Source: Metopolophium dirhodum (lineage: Eukaryota; Arthropoda; Insecta; Hemiptera; Aphididae). Taken from it: 64,000 nt of DNA. The notes below the pieces were generated by a model. It worked only from the letters and a program-made list of their open reading frames with translations. It had not been told where the DNA came from and did not search any database. Shown here piece by piece: positions 46,197 to 59,153 of this stretch. The position numbers were made by a program, and so were the translations under genes. The stretch lies in assembly GCF_019925205.1 (NCBI RefSeq), contig NC_083561.1:6881217-6945216 (forward strand). The letters are read 5' to 3'. How positions within the stretch are numbered: position 1 is the stretch's first letter; every line of letters starts with the position of its first letter.

Positions 46197-46740
46197 TAGC
46201 CTAACAACGAACCCATACCAAACTCTGACACAGCCAAATACCTAGGCCTAACTTTCGATAAACGTCCAATGTGGACCAAATACATCCACCCAACAAAATT
46301 AACATTAAATATATGACTTAACCTAATCAGACCCATCCTAAGTAAATTCTCTAAAATTCCCTTCAAAACCAAAATACACATCTACAATATCTTACTTAAT
46401 CCCATATAGAGATGTATGGCATTCAATTCTGGAGCACTGCCAAAAAACAAACAAACAAAAAAATACAAGTATTCCTATCAAAAACGTTCAGACTCATAGC
46501 TAATGCTCCCCCTTATCTCTCAAATTGTACCCTTCACACAGATCACCATATTCCTAAATAGTCACTGAAACAGCTAAAAAAAATAGCTTACCCACAATAC
46601 TCTAAATTTAGAAATCACCTTCGAAATCATACTAATCCCCATGTTCAAAATCTCTTATCTATCACCAGACCTGAAAAATCCCCCCAGGAGGCTCAAGTGG
46701 CAACGGCCCCTAGACCTTATAAATTAAATTAAAATAAACA
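46197..46740 (+). pseudogene. Jockey-type LINE remnant (C-terminal RT region)
   Basis: A conceptual translation with stops reads AKYLGLTFDKRPMWTKYI around 46231, then PFKTKIHIYNILLNPI (about 46360) and further Jockey-like C-terminal text. KYLG(L/V)xLDxxLxW is the conserved block after the RT palm. Several stop codons and frameshifts make it a pseudogene. It lies in the large intron between the TM3 and TM4 receptor exons, in the same orientation as the gene. It could be the 3' part of the same family as the 5037..6221 copy. Confidence 0.75.
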
Positions 46741-49700
46741 CAAGACCTAAATAACTATAAACTCACGCCTACCTACTGTATATTATATAAGCTTTTGTTT
46801 TTCCTTTATTGGTTAAGCATCAACTACACGGGTTATTAGCTTTATATATAATATATAAATTGTTATTACCTTACAACATGGTAGTTATCCTTATCATCAT
46901 ACTATATAATTATCTAAAGTTAAAATTTTTGAAAAACTGACAATTTTATGAAAGTTTTTCCCAAGAGACGAGTTTTTGTACTAAAATACTTAATTATAAT
47001 ATTACGATATAAAAAATACAAAAAAAAGGAAACCAAGAAACTCGCTTCCGGTGCATTGACATTGGTTTTGAGAGTTCCTACCTCGTCGCTGTACTTATTT
47101 TTAAGAGTAATTGTTCCATTATTTCAATCATTATTATTATGAAATAATCTCTACAAATATTGTGGGTATAATATTATGTAGCTTAATATCATTTTAAGTA
47201 TCTATATAGTATATAATGATGATTTTTTCGACAAATTTTATTTTTTTCAACATTTTAGTTAGTTTTTTTTCGTATGGTGATTAGATCACAATGACAATGA
47301 AATTAATAATAAAACATAATTATTAAGTTATCATAGGATTGGTCAAACCTATATCAGTTAATAGTTAATACACATTTTATCAATATTAAATTATCAAGAT
47401 TATTGTGGGAACACTCTACGCATTATCGGGACCGTCGATGACAGTAATTTTAATGCACTTAAGTTAATATATTATTGTTTCGTGTTGTATATAATGCCAT
47501 TATTAAATACTAATGTTCCTTTTTATGATATTCCGGTGTCCGATTAATTAGTATCTTTAACACATTTAGTGGCAAAAATGACCTAATCCCACTATCATTG
47601 AGTAAGGCTCTAGTTCTGAAATAAATTATTTATGTAAATATCATTCCCTTTATGTACCAAATATGTTTAATGTACTAAAATGTAATTTAATATTTAGAAC
47701 GTTAAGTTGTTCTGGCCCCATGCGTCTAAATTTACATTAAAACATAATACTTGTATTATTATTAATAGGTAACATCTTAATTCTGTAGATTGTAAAAATT
47801 TTTATTGAAAAAAACAAAAATAAGGTCTGCACCAACGTAGGTACTTTTGAGTGGTGTAAATAGCTAGGTACATAAAACAAATAGGTTCTTCAAAGTAGTC
47901 TAAATACCTGTTTTTAAAATTACATTGTGTATACAAATTACAACTTAAGTAATGGTGGAACATTCATAGTCCTCACGCTTATATTTTTTTTTTGAATTAC
48001 TAAAAAAACATAATTTATTTTATCTAAAACTAGTCTCGTGTAAATATTCCTATTTTTTCACTGTTCTTCCGCACAAATATTAAAAAACTTACTGACAAAT
48101 TCCTTATTTTAACTTCCAACTCCATAATAGTACACAAGCTAAATAAAATATTTTACTGAAAACTATTTGCGATGTTGATAATTGGAGAAAACTTTTCAAA
48201 CTAATACAAGATGACAGAAACAACAAAAAAAGGTTTTGCCCTTATAACTGCTCTGCTGTACCTATTGCAGATGGTGTCAAGTGTACCTCGTCATTGAGCA
48301 AGTCATACTAATGTATGTATTGAATTTACGAAAAACAAATCTGAGCAAAGACGTTTAGCCGAAATTACTAAGACACTAAGTATATTTTATGATAATATAT
48401 TTATATTGCTATCAAAGTAATTTATTTTACTATTTTATAATACGGTAGGTAGGTTAGTTGAATTATTTTTTTCCTAAAACATTACATTTAAAAATGTCGT
48501 TAGGTTAATAAAGTATAATGATGTACTTACGTTAAAAGCTTCAAATCCCAACGAAATATATTTTTTTATTACAACAAATTAACTAAAATCCATATTACTT
48601 TTCGTTTAAATGCGTTCCTAATTTCGTCTAAGTTTAAACTTAAATGTTTATAAAAAAAAAAAATGGAATTATTTTCTTCAAAATATTTAAAATACGTATT
48701 TCAATACTTAAAAAGTATTTAAATACTTTTACTCAAGTACTTTACAAGACTGATTAAACCCAATATAATGCTCATTTTTTTCAATATCTGAATCTAAAAT
48801 ATAATGATAATATTATATAGTATAATACGTTAACGTGTAAATGTTTACCTCAATTACCTATGAAGTTAATAGATTTCAATCGCTTTGAAAATTGTTTTAA
48901 AAAGGTGACAGTAGTTTTCCAGAAAGTTTTATAATTTATACGAAAAGAGAATCAACCATAATATGCTTTTTATAAAACAATAATATGTAACGGTTGACCT
49001 CTTACAACTACTTCATAATGTTTTTATTTAATTCAAAAAATAATACTCAGTAGACATTTGGTCAAAAAGCAACCACTTAATTTTTTGTCAAAGTTTTGCA
49101 CTGTTTCCTTGAAAAAATATTGAGGCATTTTCCGTTCAAACAGAACCTTTGCGTTCGGTGTTAAGTTTCCAGTTCTTTACATGCAATGTGTTTTTTCTGA
49201 AAATATAATTCCATTAAAAAAAAAACTCATAAATAAACCAATAGCTTTATTAATTGCTCTACTCAAAATCTATAAGCGGAGTTGATTTAGTTTTTGGTAT
49301 TTTATTAAAGTAAGAGTTATAGAGACTGAACGATAATTAGTTTATAAATAATGTATAATAATCTTTATTTAAAATATCAGATTGATAAATGCAGTAGATT
49401 ATGATATTGAAGGATACTAATTGCTTTTTAATACCTAGTATATGAATATAACAATTATAATAAAGAAATAATGGTTGCAATAAAACTTGAACTTATCCTA
49501 ATAAGTTATAATATATTTTAACTACAACCGATATAATTATGTGTAGTATAATATTTATACACATTATACATAAAATATTATTTATTTGATCCAAAGTTTC
49601 ACCAACAATTATTGTTATTAGCCACTTACAATAATTATTCATATTATTTTTTTTTTTGTTTAAATTAATTTGTATAGTTCCGTTCATTCTATAGAATTAA

Positions 49701-52700
49701 TTATTAATTTATAGGTTAATTTGATTTGTGGTATCGGGTTAAATATAAATCATGTATTTCTATCACTGATTAATTATAACTTCCTAGACTATTACAGGCG
49801 TATTTAAAAAGAATACGATATATTTATGACTACACGATAAATTTCTAAACATTAACATTTTGTATTAAGTCAATTGTTTTATTCCCATCTTTATAGATGA
49901 TTTATCATTTGATACACGCATAATATCTTACTTATGTTATTTTACTTAAAACCATGAAGTTCCTTAAAAGAAGATTTTGAAAGTTTAGCAACATCGCATT
50001 GTCCTAAAATTCTTGACAGGAGAGTTTACTACAGTAATATTCTTTACATAGAAGGTCATAAATCAGATATTTCCATGTCCTATGTCACTAGATAAGTATA
50101 TAATTTAAGTATAATATTAATATTTTAGTCAACATTCTAAAATTGTTGTACAATGTGACTCGTTTAGTATTGCGACAATAAAATTGATTTTCAAAAGTCA
50201 AATCATTCCATACCTAATTAAAAATTATATTTTAACATTAATATTTAATATAGATACCTTTTATAAAGATCAATAAAAATATAATTTTTGACTAGTTTTT
50301 TATGGTTCATAAATCATATATATAAATTATAATAAATATAAAAGGAACAAAAGGTAGTTTTTTAATATGATACACTGAATTTCCCTGATATTGTTTTTAA
50401 AAAAAAAAAAAACAAATTTGTATTCATATAATTACATTAAGGTCATGTTAGGCAAAGTAGGATTATTCCATTTTACAAAACTACAGCTATTTAAAACTAT
50501 TCAAATTATGTAGAGAATATTTTTTAATAAAAAAAAATGAATTATTTAACTAATAGTTTATTATTTACAAACATTGATTATTATAAAATATGATAAACTA
50601 TAGATTTAGACAACTTGAAAGTTGGCACTACGTTTTTAAACCAAAAATAAGTTGCATGATTGTCCATTAAAAAATTATTCATGATAAATTATTTGAATTT
50701 TTGCAAAAATTTCAGTTCTATAAATACATTAAATTATATTAAAACAAACTCTATTTGTATATCATGTAACACAAAATTGTAAAAACGTAAATTTTGGGTT
50801 AAAATTATCCCTTTTGCATTACATTTAACTGGACGCTGATGTAACCTATGGCTAGTTTTTATTTTTACACACTATTCAGTGAGGGCCTATTTGCTTCTCT
50901 AAGAATAAATAAAACTAAAATAATAATATTTTTTCTGAAAATGCCCATGTTTATAAATTATAAATATTATTTGATTGAGGCTAGGAAAATTCTAGCCTAT
51001 CCTTTCTATTTCAACTATCTTGAGTATAAATAAAAAATGAATTATTATAATCATAAATCAACGATCCACTATTATAATGCTGTACACTGTAAAATGTACA
51101 TAAATAATGAACATAATCAAAAAAATATTTCTTCTGCCTTAATATAAAATTATACATTTACGTTTAATGTTTATAAGCTGATAGCAGATAGTGCATAAAC
51201 CAATATAAATCATACGTTCGAAGTTCGAAGTTCATTTATTAGTAATTTTTTTATTTGGATATTAATAGTCAAATAATTATTTTGTTTTGTATATACAAGC
51301 TTTATTTTCATCATAAAACACTACCATTGTGGCAATAATATATTAAAAAACGCCTGGATAAATTATAATTGTATGAACTAATAATAAATTAATGCCGAAA
51401 TTAATTCATTGTAATATTAGTGTTCAAATACATTTAAGACGAAAAATCCAAATGACCGCTACATTAAATACATACAGTTTTGAACTAACTTAAATTACGT
51501 CAAGCGTTAATACAGAGGCAGATTTTACAAACAAAAAATAGTAGGTACTTAATTGAGTAAACCTGATTTGAATACAATTATATGTTTTATGTTTTTGCTG
51601 TGCTTGTAAATAAATGTACTCAGTATATTATGTTTTAAATATTAATCAATGAAAAGTTTTTTTTTAATTATACACAAAAGCTGCATAAGCTTTTATATAG
51701 TTTTGCAAGGAATATTTTTTTATCTCTGTAACAGTTTGAATTGCAAACAAAATAGAAATAAAAATATTTGGCTGACAAATAATATTGTGAATTATTATTG
51801 TAAATTTTAATGCAATGAATATTGCATTTTATAAACATTTCTAAACCATCTCAGTGTAATAAAATGTCAGGTTATTGATTTTATGTAAATTTGTATTAAG
51901 TTTAAGAAGAATTCGCTCACATTTTTATCCAGGCTTGGATCTGGCAGAAATCTTGGTTTTAATCACTAGAGGTTTACTCCCTTCTTTAGGGTTTCGTTGA
52001 TATTAAGTAATTAATTAAAATCTAATTATGAAGTAATATAAGGGTTCTTTTTATCTTTTTGTAATTTCATTATTAGTTAATTGCATTTATTTTTCATCGT
52101 GTATGCAGTATAATCCTTATCAATTTCAGTAAAAAAATCAACTATATCATCAAAACATTAATTTATGTGTAGTACTGTTAAGCATACAACAATAATTATA
52201 TAAACTTAATATTTCCTATACAACAATATAAAATATTTATGTGAAAAATAAAACACACACCTTTTGAAAGATAAAAATTATCTATTGATAATATATTAAT
52301 GTATCTGCCTAATGTAATTTATGTTTGTAATTAAATATTATAATAGGTAATATATAATTTTAAAACAAAATTTGTAGGAAAAAAAACGAAACAATTGTAC
52401 CTATAATACTTAATAGGACTTACAAATGATAAAATCTGTCTAAAAACTATATAAGGAATGTATATTAAATCATAGAATAAATAATTGGTCAAGAAAAATT
52501 AAGATCATTAAGATCATCAAAACTGTTCAAAAAAGTTCTTGAAGAAATGAAACACTGTAAACTTAAAGTTCCTACACTTCACGTGAAAACTAAAATAATA
52601 ATAAAATAACGTAGAATCGATGACATCTAATGAGAAAATGCAATAGGGGAAAACCATGTCAAAATGATTTAGGTCTGCCGAAAGAAAAAAAAATATGAGG
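46741..52700. other. Receptor intron between TM3 and TM4 exons, mostly unexplained
   Basis: AT-rich intronic DNA. The repeat fragment at 48190..48450 is the only element recognised. Small frames at 46948, 49493 and 50848 are not convincing genes. Confidence 0.6.
48190..48450 (+). repeat. Interspersed repeat, diverged 5' fragment (copy 3)
   Basis: Shares CTGCTCTGCTGTAC, CGTCATTGAGCAAGTCA, ACAAATCTGAGCAAAGACG and TAATTTATTTTAC with the 28815 family, in the same order. It is more diverged than copies 1 and 2 and lacks the 3' half. Confidence 0.6.
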
Positions 52701-52739
52701 AAAGTCTATGTTGATTACAAAGGCGATTAGGACAGAAGC

Positions 52740-52799
52740 ATAAGTGGCAAGATAGACGGTGAGGAGGGACGTGGTAGAAAGAATATGTTTGCAGGATTT
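52740..52799 (+). pseudogene. Possible short LINE tail fragment
   Basis: Twenty codons read ISGKIDGEEGRGRKNMFAGF, like the GKxxGKRGxGRxxxSWL motif near the C-terminus of several non-LTR reverse transcriptases. The match is short and the flanks are not convincingly related. Confidence 0.3.
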
Positions 52800-53454
52800 T
52801 GATTGTTCACTGAATATATTTCTCTGTTGAATAATTCTAGTTTCACTGGTAATTATTGGACATCGTTCGAAGAGAGGATTATACGTGTAAGGGAAAGCTG
52901 TATAAATAAAAAAAACATGTATGAAAGGGTCATCTAAAAATACATACCTACCCTTAATTTCTACCCCAGGCCTAGCTTACTCAGTGGAAATCTCAATATT
53001 AAATTGTAATACTTTGCATCATTTGTAATTATGCAGGTACATTTACTTAAATTGTCCTTGGACCCATTTCTACTTCCATGACGCTTTAATTACATTTAAT
53101 ATTATACCGTTGCAAAAAAAAGGATATATCATTTGATATATTTAAAGAAGGTTGGTATATCATGTATAAAAACGTATTAAACAATTTAACACCCTTTTTT
53201 ATACACTCGTAAGTATGATAAAAAAATAAATACAATTTATACTGTTTGACATCTTCGTAAGCCCTGCAGTAATTCAGTTGTTTCATTAAAATATCTAATG
53301 TCATGCGTCATCATAATAAGTTTAAATTTAAAAATCATACAACACTCATCTAATTTAAAATACATATAAAATATAAATTTTATTGTATCATCCTAAAAAT
53401 TCAAGTTTATTTACACTAAATATTTTTATAGTCACTAAATTAATATAATTTTAG

Positions 53455-54473
53455 ATTCTGAATAGAGCGATAGATGTATTGGTTTTACAATGATGTGTGT
53501 GGTTTTCTTTTGTGTGTATCTGTACACAAATCATACCAAGTAAGTTGGAATAAATTAATAAGGCTTTGATTTTTAATGTTATGTTGGTGGTTTCTAGCAG
53601 AAAATTGGATGTAGTTGTGACCTTTAAGCGGTCTAAATGAAAAATATCTATTATTTTTCAAAATAATTGGGGGAAAAAAAAAATTTAAAAAAGGGAAATT
53701 CCTATACGCATAACTAATTTTTGACAAGATGTATTTTGTTTTTTTTTTTTTTTGGTAACACAAAAACGACCAACCGTAGATAATTCAAATGTTTAAAAAA
53801 TGTTTTTATTAATATTCTATATAGGTACACCATCAAATTTTCAAAATATTTTGAAAATTTTTGAGCTATATAAACATCTGACGATTTCTATTCTTTTTTT
53901 TATATAAATATTGATAAAAAAATTAGCTGGGTCAAAAAGCTTGAAAATTTAATATAAAGTTCATCATAAGTTTATACTGTAAACAAAAAAAAAATGTGTG
54001 TACATAATTTTTTTGTTATCAATAGACATTTTAAGTTGAAATTTGAAATTTGGACGAAAACTACGAAGACTACGTATTTTAATAAAGACAAACAATGTTC
54101 GTTATTTTGTGGTAATTTGAAAATATTATTTGTGGGAACATAAAACTTGTAACGTATATATTATTATATTTTATAATATACAAAATGACATTTTCAAATG
54201 CAATGTTATTGGCAAAAATGAATTCAACCCACACGCTCACTAATTGTAAAATACGTTAAGTACTATAGTTGTGTTATTAATATATCATAAAATTATAATT
54301 TAGTAATATAGGTTATTGGATGACAGACCTTGCTCAGATTCGTTTTTCGTATGCAATAATTTATCATTGAACTCAAGTTTAAAACATCTATTACAATGAC
54401 CTACTCAATGAAGAGGTAAACTTGAAAGTTTGAAACATACTGTATACAGAAGAGCAGTCACTTTACCCTCTTT
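53455..54473 (-). repeat. Interspersed repeat, full-length diverged copy (minus)
   Basis: On the minus strand it begins AGGGTAAAGTGACTGCTC, passes CATTGAGTAGGTCATTGTAA and AAAAACGAATCTGAGC, and ends ACACACATCATTGTAAAACC...TTCAGAATCTAAAA. Length about 1.0 kb, similar to copy 1. The 92-codon minus-strand frame at 53485..53763 falls inside it and is not treated as a gene. Confidence 0.7.
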
Positions 54474-54524
54474 TTTTTGATTAAATAAAAATATTCAATT
54501 TTCTTTTCTTTGTTATAAATCCTC

Positions 54525-54970
54525 AGATTGATTTACAGCTTTTCTCCATTTGTTTCAGTCGACCTATTTTATTTCCAGTAGTAAGTACGACTCAGACCTT
54601 TGATCCTCCATGGTCTGTATTATTTATTTTGTACTCCAGTCTAGGTATTTGTACGTGGTTATTTCCATCAACGCTGCCTTACATTATCAATAATTTTAAC
54701 AATCATTCATGTCTAATTATATAGCCAATCCACTAATTTCGTATCCTTATCAATATTTTCCAAAAAGATCTACCTGCCGATATTTTTCTTACAATTTCTT
54801 CTTTAGTTATTCATTTGATACAGCTTATCTTTAACATTCATCTGTAACACCAAATTGTAAACGATTCTTATCTGATTTGTAGTCTTGCTCTACTGTTGAT
54901 ATTTTATATCGTCCAAGGTCCAAATTTAACTTCCATATAGCGATATGCTACAGACATTTGTTTTAATAAA
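54525..54970 (-). pseudogene. Degenerate LINE C-terminal remnant
   Basis: On the minus strand, frames with stops read WTLDDIK, then TKEEIVRKISAGRSFWKIL, WIGYIIRHE, and IPRLEYKINN. This resembles the common non-LTR C-terminus of the form WCYRRMLKISW...NEEVL...IGHILRHE...GRPRLEY. Clade not assigned. It lies immediately right of the minus-strand repeat copy at 53455..54473, in the TM3-TM4 intron of the receptor. Confidence 0.65.
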
Positions 54971-55251
54971 TTTAAATAGTTTAATAATACTATAGTAATA
55001 ATGATTACTTACTATAATGTTGAGACATTCATAAACAGTTATGCATAGATAAAATGTGTGGAGGAGGGAGATATAGATAATTTTTACTGATTAATTATAA
55101 AATAAATATTTAGGTTTTTTTTTTTTTTATTAATATCTATAATATTGTTTAATATTTGTATATGAATATTAAATAATTAATTAATCAATACAAAGTGTAT
55201 GCAAATAAAATAATACATCAATTATGAATATTAATGGTATTTGCTTTTCAG

Positions 55252-55578
55252 ATATTGGGCTGTTACTAATGTTGATTATATCCACACGAGAAACGGTCGA
55301 AGAATAGTGGGCATGATTATTGTGGTGTGGTTTGTAGCGCTAGTCGTGTCATTGGCTCCACAGTTTGGCTGGAAAGACCCGGATTACCTGGACCGTATTA
55401 ATATCCAACAGCGATGTATGGTCAGTCAAGACATTGGCTATCAGATATTTGCCACATGTTCAACGTTTTACTTGCCTCTACTGGTCATCCTATTTCTTTA
55501 TTGGAAGATATTTAAGATAGCCAGGAGAAGGATTCGCAGAAGAAGAGCTCAAAGAAACGCAATGCTAGAACATTCGAG
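55252..55578 (+). CDS. 5-HT1A: Serotonin receptor 5-HT1-type, TM4-TM5 exon
   Basis: Second visible exon of the same receptor, 327 nt, after a ttgcttttcag acceptor and before a gttaga donor; phase 2 at both ends (AG|A Arg, then AG|G Arg). It encodes the rest of DRY (RYWAVTNVDYIHTRNGRR, intracellular loop 2), TM4 with Trp4.50 (about residues 55-77 of the visible 408), ECL2 with the conserved Cys at visible residue 92 (QQRCMVSQD), TM5 with Pro5.50 at 112 (FYLPLLVILFLYWKIF), and the very basic start of loop 3 (ARRRIRRRRAQR). SLAPQFGWKDPDYL is highly typical of insect 5-HT1 receptors. An in-frame stop lies just past the donor, so splicing is needed. The intron before it is 9.9 kb, the one after it 3.6 kb. 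Confidence 0.95.
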
Positions 55579-56382
55579 GTTAGACCGATTATTATAATAT
55601 TTATTTAATTAAGCGCAGGTACCTAATTGAGAAAATTATAATACACATATATATATGTATATTGTATATATATATATATATATTGTTATAATATACCTAA
55701 TACATTTTAAACATTTCCGTTTCATCATAAAAACTTAATAAATCTTTTAAAATTAAAATTACAAAAATTAACGAGATAAAAAATATGTAAATAGATCAAA
55801 TATCTGAATTCAAAGTAAAATATGAAAAAGTGTATTAAATAAAATATTTAAGGTATGAAACACAGACTTCCGAGTTCAGGAGCAATAAAAAATATTTAAA
55901 ATATTTAACATATAATTTTGAATGATTATTTTGAACAGTATTTTCAATAGAAAAAAAATCAAATATTTTAATTAAAATTATAAACTATTTCGATGTTATG
56001 TTAACTATTAGTTACCTACTAACTGGTATCTAAACTATACAATAAGTTCTTTTAGTTAAATATTCAGAATATTTATGTTTTTGACGTTCTAACATACCTA
56101 TATATAATTCACGAAACACATTGATAAAACTAATAATGCAGACGTGAAGAAGAATTATTTAAATGGTACGAATAAAATAATTAATCATTTCTATTTTTAG
56201 AATTAGAATAAAATATACATACAGAATGGAAAAATAATAATAGTCTCAAGAGCATCAAAACACCACACTAAACCCATTAAAATAATTTAATTTTTATTTA
56301 ACAATGATAATTGCATAAATAACTCTACTAGCTTTCAAAATAAATAAAGCTGTCATTATCAATTTTTAACCATGGTTCCACA

Positions 56383-56838
56383 TAGGCGTAATCAATGTTA
56401 GGCAAAGTGGGAGTTGCCCACTGAATTTTATAGTGGTGCAAATATATCGTTTTGACCCCCTATTTAAGCTTTAATTTATTACAATTTTTAACATATATTT
56501 TTTTTCAAGCATTATGCTTCAGCTTGAATATTTTATCTCTGTGTTCATTTTATGTAATTAATTATCCATTACAATATTTATAATGTATAAATACACTTAA
56601 AGTTATACAGATTATAATATGGATATAATACTAAACTACCAACTTGCTATATTTTCACTTATTTTACAATTCTACAAAACTTCGAGGTGTTTACATGTAA
56701 ATATTTATTATTAGTAAATTATTTGAGGGGTATAAAAGCGTCACCATCAACCCTCCCTCCCCCGGCCCACCACTATAATTTTAGACACAATTGGAAACTA
56801 TAAAATATTTATTATTTTATCTTAAGTTACACCACTGC
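56383..56838. mobile_element. Probable decayed hAT-type MITE in the receptor's last intron
   Basis: The left end CATAGGCGTAA and right end TTACACCACTG match as inverted repeats at 8 of 11 positions. C-rich patches lie near the right end (ccctccctcccccggccca), as in related aphid hAT MITEs. There is no clear 8-bp duplication, so the boundaries are approximate. Confidence 0.4.
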
Positions 56839-57229
56839 AGTATGATAGTACTCATGAAACTTTCTTATTTGCTACTTGTGTAAAACGAACTGATCCACTA
56901 TTATTTTGTACAGCCATATTCTACTAGAAATTAAATCCCCTATAGTTATGTTTTAATTAGATTTTAAGTTGATTACCCGGATTCATTTTTATGTTTTAGT
57001 AATTAATATAAAAAAAAAAACAATGAAAAGGTTTAATCAAGGTGCAAAATAAAATTATAAAAAAAATGTAACATAATATTATATAATAATGTTTACAACA
57101 CTAATACAATAATATTATCCCCAATATTCAATTATTACGTATACTATAATGCATAGGTGCCTAATTATTTATTTAGTTTTACTACTAGGTATCTAAAAAT
57201 ATAATAATAAATTATATAAATAGGTATTT

Positions 57230-57513
57230 TTTTTTTTTTATCGGGTAACCCGCGGCAACATAGGCCATTGGGTGTGGGGGAGGGCACTGTAGGTTTTTAA
57301 ATTGGGTAGGTTGGTACACGTGTGTGTTTTTGGCAGAATTTCTAATGGGGCACCCGTAGGTTTCTGCCGTGCCCCGGGTGGGGGGATGGCGGCACTTGTT
57401 CTCTGGACACCGTGACTTTCCCGAAGAAAAATGCCGCCCGCGGCCAAGGTATCGAACTCGGGTCGGCTGCGTCGCAGCCGACGCCTTAGTCCGCTCGGCC
57501 ACTCCATCCCCCC
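57230..57513 (-). mobile_element. tRNA-derived SINE, full length, with 14-bp TSD
   Basis: On the minus strand the element starts with a tRNA Leu/Ser-like head: GGATGGAGTGGCCGAGCGGA carries box A (TGGCCGAGCGG) and GAGTTCGATACC carries box B. A GC-rich body and a poly-A tail (T run 57230-57239 on the + strand) follow. Identical 14-bp target duplications ATAAATAGGTATTT flank it at 57216-57229 and 57514-57527. Two open frames of about 90 codons on the minus strand are artefacts of this GC-rich element. It sits antisense in the receptor's last intron. The perfect duplication suggests a fairly recent insertion. Confidence 0.9.
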
Positions 57514-58269
57514 ATAAATAGGTATTTATTGAATGATGAATTGGGTGAGGATTTGAATGTGAAATTTATTTGAATGTACAAATTCTTGGACGCATTTTAC
57601 AACATTATGAATTATGCTCTTTAATAATGCGTACTTCCAATTATGTTTCGGAAAATGTGCATTATTGAGAAATGTAAAAATGAAATATTAAATGGACGAA
57701 ATAGGATTTGTTTGTATTTAAATTATTGAAAAATACAACTATATTCGTACTTTAAAAAAAAAAAAAAATAGCGACCCATATATTAATTATGATTAAAAAA
57801 GAAGGAATTTCGCTTAACTTGGTCCTAGAAGACAGTTATCATAACTCGTAACTAAAAATAATATATTATTACCATGAATCGATTATATTTTTAGATCGTT
57901 CAAAACAAGAGAAGTGCCTATAGTATATCTACAATATAAAAAAACGTAAATTCTACGAATCGTTATAAGTGTATTGTAAATGTCAGTGGTTTGAGGTTTC
58001 ATATCGACGAGTAACAATTGAATAGGTTAGGTTATAATATGGAAAATAATAAGAAAATAATCTCATTTCAGTGAGCGTTATAAGAAACAACGGGACAACA
58101 TCTACCCGCTTAGAATACGGAAAAATAATTGAAATAATACATCTAATAAAATATTTATTTTACAAATTTGAATGTAATAAATCACAATAATATATACATA
58201 TATTATATACATATTATTTTATTCAATATTCATTTTTTGAAAATCTTTTATTTTTGTTATATTCTTATA

Positions 58270-59150
58270 GTTTTCTTAGAATAGTCTAGCTTCGGGACTC
58301 ACGCGTGAGCTGGCGGTCTGCAACGTGATGGGTCATTTCAGTAAACATCCAAACACAGTATAAATTCGGTATAAAAATAAATATGAGACGACGTCTCGTT
58401 TTTCCTGGCAACGGAATGAGGGTTTCGCAGCTATAAGATGCATCTCACCGTTCATAATTTTTTTTTTTTATTAAAAAATAAAACAGTAGGTATATTCCAT
58501 AACGGTTTTTGACAAATATACATTGTCGCGTCATCGATCGCCGCAAATTCGTTTTTGTGGTTGGTTTTTAATATTTTACGGTTGTTCATTTCTTGTGTGA
58601 TATTGTCTAAAATATATGAATATCAAGTATATTGTCGTTATATGCTTGATTTTTTTTTTTCAACATCAGTTCTTCAGATGATCTAAAGACTCACGCATCG
58701 CCGCTATTCTTTTATTTCCAAAAAGCACATGTTATTTTATTCGCTCTCGCATTCGATTTGCATTGAATAATAATCTTGTTGCAGAAAGCAGTGGTTTTTA
58801 ATCATTACCTACGTACAACGATTATCCGGTACATTTTAATGAATCGATCGTAGGTATTTTAAGTGTGTACTATTATTATTATAACGCTACTCGGCCTTTC
58901 GCGTTCAGCGTGGGTAGTGGTATCAGAAGCACTTGGACGGCCGAGGATTACACCATGTTTAGCCATTGAAATAGGATCGGTAATAACGATGGAACGTCAC
59001 GTGCGCGACCGCCAGCACAGTTGTGAGATTATTAAACACTCTCGTCTAGTTATATATTATCCTAGCGTAGATTTCCATTCGCCTGTATAGTTTGAGTGGC
59101 ATGCCTCTATATAAGCACTCTTGATTCCACCGATTTGCTTGTGTGTGTTT
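58270..59150. promoter_or_regulatory. CpG-enriched intron segment with palindromes before the last exon
   Basis: Two palindromes occur close together: CTCACGCGTGAG (58298-58309, perfect) and GAGACGACGTCTC (58385-58397, odd centre). Further on, ACGTCACGTGCGCG (about 58994) holds a CACGTG E-box. The stretch between 58870 and 59060 is also GC-rich with no recognised exon. It could hold intronic enhancers or an internal promoter. Confidence 0.3.
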
Positions 59151-59153
59151 CAG

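Noticed and set aside
53086..53304. 72-codon minus frame
   Set aside because: AT-rich composition and no recognised motif; possible transposon scrap but unsupported.
57212..57507. Two overlapping minus-strand frames of 89 and 96 codons
   Set aside because: They coincide with a tRNA-derived SINE with target duplications; the GC-rich body keeps frames open by chance.
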